Assembly (NCBI GenBank): GCA_030430165.1
Contig: JAUIGL010000057.1
Span: forward strand, 1 to 41,980
DNA: 41,980 nt
Source: a bacterium
GTDB lineage: Bacteria; Desulfobacterota; Binatia; HRBIN30; CADEER01
Direction: 5' to 3'
Each line of letters starts with the position of its first letter. The stretch's first letter is position 1. The position numbers were made by a program, and so were the translations under genes. Under the pieces are notes generated by a model. It did no database searches, was not told the DNA's origin, and worked only from the letters and a program-made list of their open reading frames with translations. Below, piece after piece: positions 34,212 through 41,870 of this stretch.

Positions 34212-34823
34212 ATGGGCACGCTGGTGTTGGTGCGGCATGGGCAGTCGCAGTGGAACCTGGAAAATCGTTTCACCGGTTGGGAAGACGTTCCGCTGACCGA
34301 GCAGGGCGTGGCCGAGGCGACCAGGTCGGGGAAGCAATTGAGCGAGTTCGTGTTCGACCAGGCGTTCACCTCGAAGCTGCAGCGCGCGGCGCGCACCCTG
34401 GACCTGATCCTCGCCGAGAATCGCAACGGCGCGGTGCCGATCTCGAGTGACAAGGCGCTGAACGAGCGCCACTACGGCAATCTCCAGGGCTTGAACAAAG
34501 CCGAAACGGCCGAGAAGTTCGGTGACGAGCAGGTGCACATCTGGCGGCGCAGCTACGACGTCGCCCCGCCCGAAGGCGAAAGCCTGAAGGACACAGCGGC
34601 GCGCACTCTGCCGTACTTCGAGGCCGAGATCCTGCCTCTGGTGCGCCAAGGCAAGAACGTCATCGTCGCCGCCCACGGCAATTCGCTGCGAGCGATCGTG
34701 ATGAGCCTCGATCAGCTGACCCGCGAGCAGGTGATGGAGCTCAACATTCCGACCGGGGTGCCGATCGTCTACGAGATCGACTCGTCCGGTAAGGTCGTCT
34801 CCAAGTCGGTGCTGGAGGAATGA
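34212..34823 (+). CDS. gpmA: 2,3-bisphosphoglycerate-dependent phosphoglycerate mutase
   Basis: A 203-aa histidine-phosphatase-fold enzyme of glycolysis and gluconeogenesis, interconverting 3- and 2-phosphoglycerate. The phospho-acceptor is His9 in LVLVRHGQSQWNLENRFTGW. ERHYGNLQGLNK (about 84-95) and VIVAAHGNSLRAIV (about 155-168) complete the dPGM active site. It is shorter than E. coli GpmA (250) but carries its full motif set, including the FTGW segment that separates mutases from general phosphatases. ATG at 34212 follows GGAGGAGA. Its stop overlaps the next gene as ATGA. Confidence 0.9.
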   Translation: MGTLVLVRHGQSQWNLENRFTGWEDVPLTEQGVAEATRSGKQLSEFVFDQAFTSKLQRAARTLDLILAENRNGAVPISSDKALNERHYGNLQGLNKAETAEKFGDEQVHIWRRSYDVAPPEGESLKDTAARTLPYFEAEILPLVRQGKNVIVAAHGNSLRAIVMSLDQLTREQVMELNIPTGVPIVYEIDSSGKVVSKSVLEE

Positions 34824-35191
34824 GCCAAGGCCTCGACCTCGACTCCGTCGAACGGCGCAAGACGGTACGGCTGACGACGATCGGCCGGCGCAGCGGCGAG
34901 CCGCGCACGGTCACGATCTGGTTCGTACGCGGCGGTCCGCGGTCGATCCTGGTTCAACACGTCGCCAAACAGCCGGCGCAGTGGTACCGAAATCTCTGCG
35001 CCAACGGCTCGGTACGCATCGACTTCGGTGACGGGCCGGTCGATGCCCGCGCCGTCGCGATCGAGGCCCCGGAGCGAGTCCGCGAAGTGGTGGCCAAGGT
35101 CGGCAAGAAGTACTGGACCTACCGGATCATCCGCTTCTTCGGTGGCGACCCCGGCCAGGCGGTTGCCGCCGAGATCACGCTGCCCGACTGA
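34820..35191 (+). CDS. Ddn/F420-type nitroreductase-family protein
   Basis: A 123-aa split-barrel protein of the deazaflavin-dependent nitroreductase (Ddn, DUF385-like) family. It has VRLTTIGRRSGEPRTVTIWF near residue 13-32 and a QWYRNLCANGSVRIDF core, then a C-terminal helix. Relatives use F420 as a hydride carrier; use of F420 here is inference. It overlaps gpmA (ATGA at 34820-34823), so the two are translationally coupled, though their roles look unrelated. No F420-biosynthesis gene is in the window. Substrate unknown. Confidence 0.75.
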   Translation: MSQGLDLDSVERRKTVRLTTIGRRSGEPRTVTIWFVRGGPRSILVQHVAKQPAQWYRNLCANGSVRIDFGDGPVDARAVAIEAPERVREVVAKVGKKYWTYRIIRFFGGDPGQAVAAEITLPD

Positions 35192-35584
35192 ATCGGCGTC
35201 GCCCGCGGGAACGCGGCGGTCCTGCGACTCACGCGTCTGACGACGGCGCCCTGGGGAGCAGGGGGGGAGTGGGATGGGCGCTCAGGGGGCTCGAGAAGCG
35301 CGCGAAAGGGGGGGCAATGCGCACCCGGAAGTGCCGTAGCGACTACCCGCCCATCCCACTTTGGAGGACCAATGATCGGGTCCTTTGTCAGTCGTGCTCT
35401 AGAAAGAGCAGGGATCGTGCCAGCGCTTACGGTCAGATGCCTTGCGGCAGGCCCGTCTCCGCTCTTGGCCGAAACTTGCAAGCCTGCGAGAGGCAGGGTT
35501 GCAATGCCGCCAGCAGCAAACCGGAGGGTGCCGCGGAGCTCGCCGTGCGGTGCACGCCGGAGCGCCGCGAGGCGAGGAATATCG
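35192..35584. other. Non-coding stretch rich in inverted repeats
   Basis: These 393 bases hold no convincing gene. They contain a perfect 13-bp inverted repeat, AGTGGGATGGGCG (35269-35281) with CGCCCATCCCACT (35348-35360), 66 bases apart. A row of hairpins follows: AGGACC/GGTCCT (35365-35384), TGCTCT/AGAGCA with an AGAA loop (35395-35410), TGCC/GGCA (35438-35449), TTGCAA..TTGCAA arms (35476-35504) and CGTGC/GCACG (35544-35556). It may encode a structured RNA, or be a terminator plus remnant. No family was recognised. Confidence 0.45.
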
Positions 35585-37111
35585 CTAGGTTATCCCGCGT
35601 GATCTGGGGGCGGTTCGAATTGCGCGGTCGAGCGCCCAGGCGCGGATATGCTCGACCTGCTCGCGCATGGTTTGCGACAGAGGGACGATTTTTCCGGTTT
35701 GGTTGAGCAGATCGTCGCTGGTGATGTCGCGTTCCGCGAGGCGAGCGGTGGTCAGCGCGCCGACCACGCACTGTTCGACCTCGGCGCCGGTCCACCCCTT
35801 GGTGAACTGCCGCAATCGATCGATTTCGAGTGGATCGGGATCGATTCCCCGTTTCTCGAGGTGGATCTTGCAGATCTCCATGCGCTCTTCTTCGTTCGGC
35901 AGGTCGACGAAGAAGACCTCGTCGAAGCGGCCCTTACGGATCATTTCGGCGGGCAGCAGATCGATTCGGTTGGCGGTCGCGGCGACGAAGAGGCCGCGCG
36001 ACTTTTCCTGCATCCAGGTCAGGAAGAACGCGAAGATGCGGCCCAGGGTTCCGGCGGCGTCGTCGTTCTTCGAGGTGACCCCCATCTCGATCTCGTCGAA
36101 CCAGAGCACGGCCGGAGCCATCTCTTCCATCGTCTTGCAGGCGGCGACGAAGGTGGCCTCGGGATTGCCGTGGCGGCCGGAGAAGATCTCGATCATGTCG
36201 ATCCGGTAGAGCGGCAAGTGGAAGCAGGAGCCGATCGATTTGACGGCGAGGCTCTTGCCGCAACCCGAGATTCCCATGAGCAGGATTCCCTTCGGGACGA
36301 TCTCGCGCGACAGCTCGTCGCCCATTTCGAACAGCCGGCGCCGTTCGAGCAGCCACTTCTTCAAAATCGGCGCGCCGCCGATGTCCTCGAGTGGGATCGA
36401 GTTGGCGATGTACTCGATGACCCCGGTCTTCTTCTTGACCAGCAGGTGCTTCTCTTCGAGCAGGTAGGGCAGCGAATCGAGTCCGATTTCGGGATTGGCT
36501 GAGGCGGCGCGGCGCAGCGCGTGGCGCGACTCGTTGAGGGTGAGTCCCTGCAGCGCGCGACCGATCTGGTTCAGGGTCGATTCGTCGGTATCGAGCTTCA
36601 CTCCCGATTCCGCGAGTGCCGCCGCCTCGCTCTGGGTGAACGCCTTCAGCTCGTCGAAGTCGGGCAGGGGCAGATCGATCAGCACCAGGTCGCGAGCGAG
36701 CTCGTCGGGGACGTAGGCGACCGGGGAAGAGATGAAGATGAAAATGTTCTTGCCGACGCAGTGCTCGTAGGCGTCGCGCAAGCGGCGAACCACATCCGAG
36801 GAGTGCATCGCCTCGTGTAGATCCTGCAGGTGGAAGACGGCGGGTCCGGCGTGCTCGACGACGTAGTCGAGGGCCGCGCGCGGTCCGGCGTCGGCGGTGA
36901 CCAGGGTCGCGCCATCCGCCCCTCGCAGGCCCTCCGTCTCGCGCCAGGAAAACACGGGTGGCGCGGTGTCGAAGAGCTTCTCGGCCGCCTCTCGTAGCAG
37001 CGACGAGATGCGCTCCTCCTCCGGGGTGTGGACGTAGATGATCGGGCGGCCGGCTTCGATGAGATCGCGGATCTCCTCTAGCGCGCGGGGGATTTCGGCT
37101 TTCGGGCTCAT
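35585..37111 (-). CDS. AAA+ ATPase of the Ycf46 type
   Basis: A 508-aa cytoplasmic ATPase. The N-terminal half (about 1-225) is the Ycf46-type region, with RPIIYVHTPEEERI and the NIFIFISSPVAYVPDEL segment. The AAA module follows at about 240-490: Walker A GISGCGKS (280-287), Walker B VLWFDEIE (about 333-340), sensor-1 FVAATANRIDLLP, and an arginine near MIRKGRFDEVFFVDLP. There is no protease domain or membrane segment, so it is not FtsH. Cyanobacterial and plastid Ycf46 proteins have been linked to photosynthetic regulation and CO2 uptake. In other bacteria the role is unknown. Start is the ATG at 37109-37111, family-typical (MSPKAEIPRALEEIRDLI). Confidence 0.85.
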   Translation of the reverse strand: MSPKAEIPRALEEIRDLIEAGRPIIYVHTPEEERISSLLREAAEKLFDTAPPVFSWRETEGLRGADGATLVTADAGPRAALDYVVEHAGPAVFHLQDLHEAMHSSDVVRRLRDAYEHCVGKNIFIFISSPVAYVPDELARDLVLIDLPLPDFDELKAFTQSEAAALAESGVKLDTDESTLNQIGRALQGLTLNESRHALRRAASANPEIGLDSLPYLLEEKHLLVKKKTGVIEYIANSIPLEDIGGAPILKKWLLERRRLFEMGDELSREIVPKGILLMGISGCGKSLAVKSIGSCFHLPLYRIDMIEIFSGRHGNPEATFVAACKTMEEMAPAVLWFDEIEMGVTSKNDDAAGTLGRIFAFFLTWMQEKSRGLFVAATANRIDLLPAEMIRKGRFDEVFFVDLPNEEERMEICKIHLEKRGIDPDPLEIDRLRQFTKGWTGAEVEQCVVGALTTARLAERDITSDDLLNQTGKIVPLSQTMREQVEHIRAWALDRAIRTAPRSRGIT

Positions 37112-37202
37112 CTTGGATGACTCCGTTGGCGTGCAGTGGCGTTCATTTCAGGAAAGACGACGCGGCCGGCAAAGTATTCGCCGGGCATTTGCGAAGGCGG
37201 CC

Positions 37203-38324
37203 TCAAGCGACCGCCTTGGCCGCTTCGAGCGCGTCGATCTCGGAATCGCTGAAGCCGAAGTCGGCGAGCACCTCGCGGGTGTGCTCTCCGGCTTCCGGAC
37301 GCTTGTCCCCCGCCTTGCCCGGGGTGCGCGACAGGCGCGGCGCCGGGGCTGGCTCGGTGTGGCCGTCGCTGGCGACGACCAGGGTGTCGCGCGCCGCGTT
37401 GTGGGGATGCTCCGCCGCTTCGCCGAGGCCGAGCACCGGCGTGGTGCAGGCGTCGGTGCCGTCGAAGATGGCGGTCCACTCGTCGCGCGTCTTGCTCTTG
37501 AACACTTCGGTGAAGCGCTGGCGCAGGGTCGGCCAACCGGAGCGGTCCATCTGCGCCGGAAGGTCGGCATCGGCGAGGCCGAGGCCCTGCAGGAACGCCG
37601 CGTAGAACTGCGGCTCGAGAGCGCCGACGGCCATGTGTCCGCCGTCCGCGGTTTCGTAGGTGTCGTAGAACGGCGAGCCCGAGTCGAGGAGGTTGGTGCC
37701 GCGCTCGTCGTTCCAGGCGCCGAAGGCGCGGAACTTGAAGAGGAAGGTCGCGAGATGGGCGGCGCCGTCGACCATCGCCGCGTCGACGATCTGGCCCCTG
37801 CCGGACTTGGCGCGCTCGAGGAGTGCGAACGCGATGCCCATCGCGCACAACATGCCGCCGCCGGCGAAGTCGCCCACCAGATTGATCGGCGCCAGCGGCT
37901 TTTCGCCCTTGCGACCGATCGTCGACAAGACGCCCGAGGTCGCGATGTAGTTGATGTCGTGACCGGCCATGCTGGCATAGGGGCCTTGCTGGCCGAAACC
38001 GGTCAGGCGCCCGTAGACGAGCTTCGGGTTGCGGTCCTGGGCGACCTCCGGACCGAGTCCGAGTCGCTCCATCACGCCCGGCCGGAACGGTTCGATGAGG
38101 ACGTCTGCCTTATCGGCGAGGCGCAGCACGGTCTCCACACCTTCGGGCTTCTTGAGATCGACGGCGACCGATCGCTTGCCGCGGGCGAGGAAATCGGCGG
38201 AGCGGGAGCCGACGCGGTCGACGCGGACGACGTCGGCGCCGAAGTCGGCTAGGATCATCCCGCAGTAGGGGACGGGCGCGAGCCCGGCCATTTCGACGAC
38301 GCGGATACCTTCGAGTGCTTGCAT
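37203..38324 (-). CDS. mcr: Alpha-methylacyl-CoA racemase (family III CoA-transferase fold)
   Basis: A 373-aa enzyme that interconverts (2R)- and (2S)-methylacyl-CoA, needed before beta-oxidation of branched, sterol or pristane-type chains. The active-site set of mycobacterial MCR is complete: His122 (GHDINYIATSG), Asp152 (NLVGDFAGGGM) and Glu224 (DTYETADGGHMAVGA). The N-terminus MQALEGIRVVEMAGLAPVPY is also typical. ATG at 38322-38324 chosen; a longer open frame (to 38966) covers the divergent gene and has no homology. It stands back to back with the MMACHC-like gene. With the acyl-CoA dehydrogenase and gcdH it points to catabolism of branched or aromatic acids. Confidence 0.92.
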   Translation of the reverse strand: MQALEGIRVVEMAGLAPVPYCGMILADFGADVVRVDRVGSRSADFLARGKRSVAVDLKKPEGVETVLRLADKADVLIEPFRPGVMERLGLGPEVAQDRNPKLVYGRLTGFGQQGPYASMAGHDINYIATSGVLSTIGRKGEKPLAPINLVGDFAGGGMLCAMGIAFALLERAKSGRGQIVDAAMVDGAAHLATFLFKFRAFGAWNDERGTNLLDSGSPFYDTYETADGGHMAVGALEPQFYAAFLQGLGLADADLPAQMDRSGWPTLRQRFTEVFKSKTRDEWTAIFDGTDACTTPVLGLGEAAEHPHNAARDTLVVASDGHTEPAPAPRLSRTPGKAGDKRPEAGEHTREVLADFGFSDSEIDALEAAKAVA

Positions 38325-38336
38325 GGACGACTCCTG

Positions 38337-39101
38337 TTGCGCTGGCGGGCGAGTGGCGAGCAGGGTGAACTGAGAATAGTTACGGACTCGACTGGGCAAA
38401 GACAAGGATGGCGGGAGATCGACCGCGCCGTTGCGGGGTTTTGCCGCGATCGCGGTTTCGACCTGAGCGCTGCCTGCCGCGTAGGCTGGTACAACGACCG
38501 CGTCGAGGAGCGGTTGCGGCTCCCCGATTTCGGCCGTCCGGACCGGCTCGCCCTGGTGATCGGCAACACTCGGATGCTGTGGACACGCCTGGCCGAGGAG
38601 CTGCGGCGCGATGCCGATCTGCGCCGGTCGCGCGATCCGATCGAGGCCTACACCGAGACGGCGCTGAGCCAACTCGCCGCGGAGCTGCCGGTCGCGGTCG
38701 AGCTGCGCTGGGCGCATACGGTCGGCAGCCGCATGGTGGCGATCCAGCGGCTGGCGCAGATCGCGGGCCTCGCCTACCTGTCGCCGGCCAACCTGTGTGT
38801 CCACCCCGTCTACGGCCCGTGGATCGCGCTGCGCGCGGCGATGGTCTGCGACGTCGCCGGCCCGCCGGGCCCGCCGCCGGAGATGCAGTCGCCGTGCGAC
38901 GCGTGCGAGCACGCCTGCGCGCCAGCTGCGGCCGCGCTCGCCTCCCGCCCGTGGCGCAAGCTGCAATGGCGCCGCTGGCTAGCAGTACGCGACAGTTGCC
39001 CACACGGCAGCGAGCACCGCTACAGCGAGTCCCAGCTCGAGTACCACTACACCAAGAACCGCGCCGCCCTCGAACGAGCGATCGCCGAATCCTCGGAATA
39101 G
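38337..39101 (+). CDS. MMACHC (CblC)-like cobalamin-processing protein
   Basis: About 254 aa; the exact start is uncertain. It resembles human MMACHC, which binds and dealkylates or decyanates B12: VGWYNDRVEERLRLP (49-63), DRLALVIGNTRMLW, LCVHPVYGPWIALRAAMVC (153-171; human CIHPRFGGWFAIRG), a W-rich stretch (about 205-217) and HRYSESQLEYHYTKN near the end. MMACHC is related in fold to QueG. Unlike human MMACHC there is CDACEHAC, C187, C190 and C194, plus C221, like part of a QueG ferredoxin motif. No ATG precedes the domain. TTG 38337 is used; TTG 38319 overlaps mcr and CTG 38370 is possible. It is divergent from mcr. A role in supplying B12 for methylmalonyl-CoA mutase is inferred. Confidence 0.65.
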   Translation: MRWRASGEQGELRIVTDSTGQRQGWREIDRAVAGFCRDRGFDLSAACRVGWYNDRVEERLRLPDFGRPDRLALVIGNTRMLWTRLAEELRRDADLRRSRDPIEAYTETALSQLAAELPVAVELRWAHTVGSRMVAIQRLAQIAGLAYLSPANLCVHPVYGPWIALRAAMVCDVAGPPGPPPEMQSPCDACEHACAPAAAALASRPWRKLQWRRWLAVRDSCPHGSEHRYSESQLEYHYTKNRAALERAIAESSE

Positions 39102-39177
39102 AACCGGTAGAAACTCGAGTGCGTGAAGTCGTCACTCGAGGTTGCTGGCCATGCCGATCATCGGCGGCTCAGTTTTC

Positions 39178-39274
39178 TATCCACAGATTACGCCGATTAC
39201 ACAGATTAGAATCCAGGTCTTTCGTCGTCCGAACCCGAAAACCCAATCTGCGCAATCTGCGAAATCTGTGGATA
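39178..39274. repeat. Palindromic intergenic repeat, copy C
   Basis: 97 bp. The left arm CCACAGATT, ACGCCGATT, ACACAGATT mirrors the right arm AATCTGCGC, AATCTGCGA, AATCTGTGG. About 26 of 30 arm positions match. TGTGGATAA at 39267-39275 is a perfect DnaA-box consensus. Confidence 0.93.
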
Positions 39275-39353
39275 AAAAAAGCTGCAAACCCATTCCCCGC
39301 TCTAGCTCACCTCCGCTTCGGTGGGGATGCCGGTTGTCGGTGGCTCAGTTTTC

Positions 39354-39450
39354 TATCCACAGATTACGCCGATTACACAGATTAGAATTCAGGTCTTTCG
39401 TCGTCCGAACCCGAAAGCCCAATCTGCGTAATCTGCGAAATCTGTGGATA
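39354..39450. repeat. Palindromic intergenic repeat, copy D
   Basis: 97 bp, differing from copy C at only a few positions. The right arm units are AATCTGCGT, AATCTGCGA and AATCTGTGG. The end TGTGGATAA (39443-39451) is again a perfect DnaA-box consensus. It lies 26 bases from the stop of the GH3 gene. Confidence 0.93.
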
Positions 39451-39476
39451 AAAGAGCTGCAAACCCATTCCCCGCT

Positions 39477-41870
39477 CTAGCTCACCTCCGCCTCGGCGTA
39501 GAACGGCCCGCGGCACTCCAGCTCGGTTACGTCGCCGTCGATGGTGATGCTCGTCGTCAGGTCGATGCGGTCGGCGGCGCGGCCGATCATCAGGTCGATT
39601 TCGCCGGGCTCGACTACCAGTCGGTAGGCACGGTCGAGCAGGGCCAGTTGGCTGATTGCGAAGTAGAAGTCGATACGCCGGCTCTCTCCCGGGGCGAGCT
39701 CGACCTTGGTGAAGCCGGCGAGCTGGCGCGCCGGACGGGTGACGCTCGCCTGGCGGTCGCGGGCGTAGAGCTGCACCACTTCGCTCGCCGGCGCGGTCCC
39801 GGGGTTGGTCGCCTTGCAAGAGATGGTGACGGTTTCGTCGTAGAGTACGACCGTCTCGGATACGGAGATGTCGGAAAGGTCGACGCTGCCGTAACCAAGA
39901 CCGGCGCCGAAGGCGAAGCGCGGTCGGTTGGTGCAGTCGACGTGTCCCGGCGCCGCTTCGTCGGAGGCGCCGCTGCCGATCTTGTGCGAGGCGTAGACCG
40001 GCGTCTGTCCGGCTCCGCGCGGAAACGAAACCGGCAGCCGGCCGCTCGGTTCGACGCGGCCGCAGAGGACGTCGGCTATCGCCTGTGGCCCGTGCAGGCC
40101 GGGACAGCCGGCCCACAGCTGCGCCGCGGCGCCTTCGGGGACGACCAGAGGCCGGCCGCTGCACAGCACCACCACCACCGGCGTGCCGGTGGCGACCAGC
40201 TGGCGCACCAGCTCGGCCTGCTCTCCCGGCAAGTCGAGGCTGACGCGGTCGCGGCCCTCGCCGCCGGTCGCCTGACCGACCCAACCGGTTTTCTCGCCGA
40301 CGGCGCAGATGGCGACGTCGGCGGCGCGCGCCGCGTCGATGGCGGCGGCGAAACCGTCTTTTCCGGGATCGAGGAAGTGGCAGCCCGCGGCGCGGTGCAC
40401 CACCGCATCGCCGCACTGTGCTTCGACCGCTTCGGCCAGGGTCGGCATGTCGGGATAGAGCTTGCGTACGCGCCCCTCGATGACGTCGTCGTCGATGCCG
40501 CGCTCGCGGGTGCCGAAGATCACCTCGCCGATGGTGCCGATGTCGATGGTGTCGATGTCGATTCCTGCCATGGTGCCGCTCAGGCCGGCTGCGAGATAGC
40601 AGTTGAGCTCGTCGTTGCCGGCGGCGCTGTAGGCGGCAAACATCAGACGCAGCGAATCGGCGAAGGGGCCGACTACGGCGATGCGTCCGAGCCCGCCCGC
40701 GAGCGGCAGCGTCCCGTCGTTGTCGAGCAGCACCAGCGAGCGCTCGGTGATTCGCTTGGCGAGCGCGCCGGCCTCGGGCAGCGAATAGGCACGGGCAGCG
40801 TCGTCTTCGTCACGGTAGGGATCGTCGAACAGGCCGAGGTCGACCTTGGCGTAGAGGACGCGCGCCACCGCGGTGTCGACGATCGCGCCGTCGAGCTCGC
40901 CGCTCTCCAGATGCTCGCGCAGCGCCGGAAAGCACTGTAGCTGCGGCAGCTCGACATCGAGTCCCGCCACCAGCGACTGCAGCGCCGCGTCGGCGCGGTC
41001 GACGGCGACGCAGTGCTTGGTCAGGTTGTAGGCAACCGAGCCGTAGTCGGCGACGACGAATCCTTCGAAGCCGAGCTCCTGCCGCAGCAGAGTGCTCAGC
41101 ACCTCGCGCGACGCCGCGACCGGGACGCCGTCGATCTCGCTGTAGGAGTTCATCACCGACGCCAACCCCGCCTCGCGGATCGCCGCCTCGAAGGGCAGGG
41201 CAAAGACTTCGTAGAGCTCGCGCGGGCCGAGGTGGACCGCGGCCTGGTTGAGCGCCGCCTCGGACAGGCCGTAGCCGAGAAAGTGCTTGGCGGTGGCGAT
41301 CGCGCCGTCGCGCAGGTCGTCTCCCTGCAGGCCGGCGACGAAAGCGACGGCGAATGCGGCGCAGAGGACTGGATCTTCGCCGTAGGTTTCGTGCACCCGT
41401 CCCCAGCGCGCGTCGCGGGCGACGTCCATCACCGGCGACAGCGCCTGGTGGATGCCGACGGCGCGCATCTGCATCCGGGTGAGGTCGGTCATCTGCCCGA
41501 CCAACTCGGGCTCCCAGGTGGCGGCGAGATTGATCGCCGTCGGGAAGGTCGTCGCCGGACCGTACATGAGCCCGCACAGCGCTTCGTTGTGGAGGATTGC
41601 GGGAATTCCCAGTCGGGTCTCCTCGACGTGGTAGCGCTGGACGGCGTTGGCCGCCCGCGCCATCTGTCGCGGATCATCACCCCCCAGCATCGCCGCGCCC
41701 GACACCTGGCCGATGCCGTCGGGAATGACTTCCCTCATCGCTGCCGGATCGACGTCGCCGGCGGGGCCGCGGAAGTGGAAGGGGAAGATTCCGCCCAACT
41801 GCGCCAGCTTCTCCGCCGGCGTCATCCGCTCGACCAGGGACTCGACCATTTGGTCGCGATCGTTTGCCAT
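39477..41870 (-). CDS. Glycoside hydrolase family 3 (beta-glucosidase/xylosidase-like)
   Basis: A 797-aa enzyme cleaving terminal beta-linked sugars from oligosaccharides. GH3 layout: N-terminal barrel (about 10-340) with HNEALCG, SPVMDVARDARWGRVHETYG, KHFLGYG (195-201) and the nucleophile Asp275 in GFVVADYGSV; then the alpha/beta domain (about 375-620) with a GEGRDRVSLDLPG segment whose Glu fits the acid/base site; then a C-terminal fibronectin-like domain (about 670-780). ADYGSV replaces the usual SDWG. No signal peptide is visible, so it is predicted cytoplasmic. ATG at 41868-41870 (MANDRDQMVESLVERM) is preferred over an upstream basic extension to 41975. Its last codons lie in a duplicated segment. 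Confidence 0.88.
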   Translation of the reverse strand: MANDRDQMVESLVERMTPAEKLAQLGGIFPFHFRGPAGDVDPAAMREVIPDGIGQVSGAAMLGGDDPRQMARAANAVQRYHVEETRLGIPAILHNEALCGLMYGPATTFPTAINLAATWEPELVGQMTDLTRMQMRAVGIHQALSPVMDVARDARWGRVHETYGEDPVLCAAFAVAFVAGLQGDDLRDGAIATAKHFLGYGLSEAALNQAAVHLGPRELYEVFALPFEAAIREAGLASVMNSYSEIDGVPVAASREVLSTLLRQELGFEGFVVADYGSVAYNLTKHCVAVDRADAALQSLVAGLDVELPQLQCFPALREHLESGELDGAIVDTAVARVLYAKVDLGLFDDPYRDEDDAARAYSLPEAGALAKRITERSLVLLDNDGTLPLAGGLGRIAVVGPFADSLRLMFAAYSAAGNDELNCYLAAGLSGTMAGIDIDTIDIGTIGEVIFGTRERGIDDDVIEGRVRKLYPDMPTLAEAVEAQCGDAVVHRAAGCHFLDPGKDGFAAAIDAARAADVAICAVGEKTGWVGQATGGEGRDRVSLDLPGEQAELVRQLVATGTPVVVVLCSGRPLVVPEGAAAQLWAGCPGLHGPQAIADVLCGRVEPSGRLPVSFPRGAGQTPVYASHKIGSGASDEAAPGHVDCTNRPRFAFGAGLGYGSVDLSDISVSETVVLYDETVTISCKATNPGTAPASEVVQLYARDRQASVTRPARQLAGFTKVELAPGESRRIDFYFAISQLALLDRAYRLVVEPGEIDLMIGRAADRIDLTTSITIDGDVTELECRGPFYAEAEVS

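Larger units (their letters stand above)
39151..39497. repeat. 176-bp tandem duplication carrying repeat copies C and D
   Basis: Two direct copies, 39151-39326 and 39327 to about 39497, are offset by exactly 176 bases. Each holds a 97-bp palindrome and then AGCTGCAAACCCATTCCCCG and CTCTAGCTCACCTCCGC. The second part is the antisense of the last codons and stop of the GH3 gene. Only the second copy is joined to that gene. Beyond the repeats, 39102-39150 shows nothing notable. Confidence 0.9.

Noticed and set aside
35269..35706. Open frame covering the non-coding gap and the end of the Ycf46-type gene
   Set aside because: It is Arg/Cys-rich without a ribosome-binding site, runs antisense into a solid gene, and the gap is dominated by inverted repeats.
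35585..37111. FtsH-type membrane protease
   Set aside because: The AAA module is similar but there is no HExxH protease domain and no transmembrane segment.
39142..39480. Small proteins read through the palindromic repeats
   Set aside because: The 9-bp period yields open frames with QIT or DYT triplets; they are translations of a repeat.
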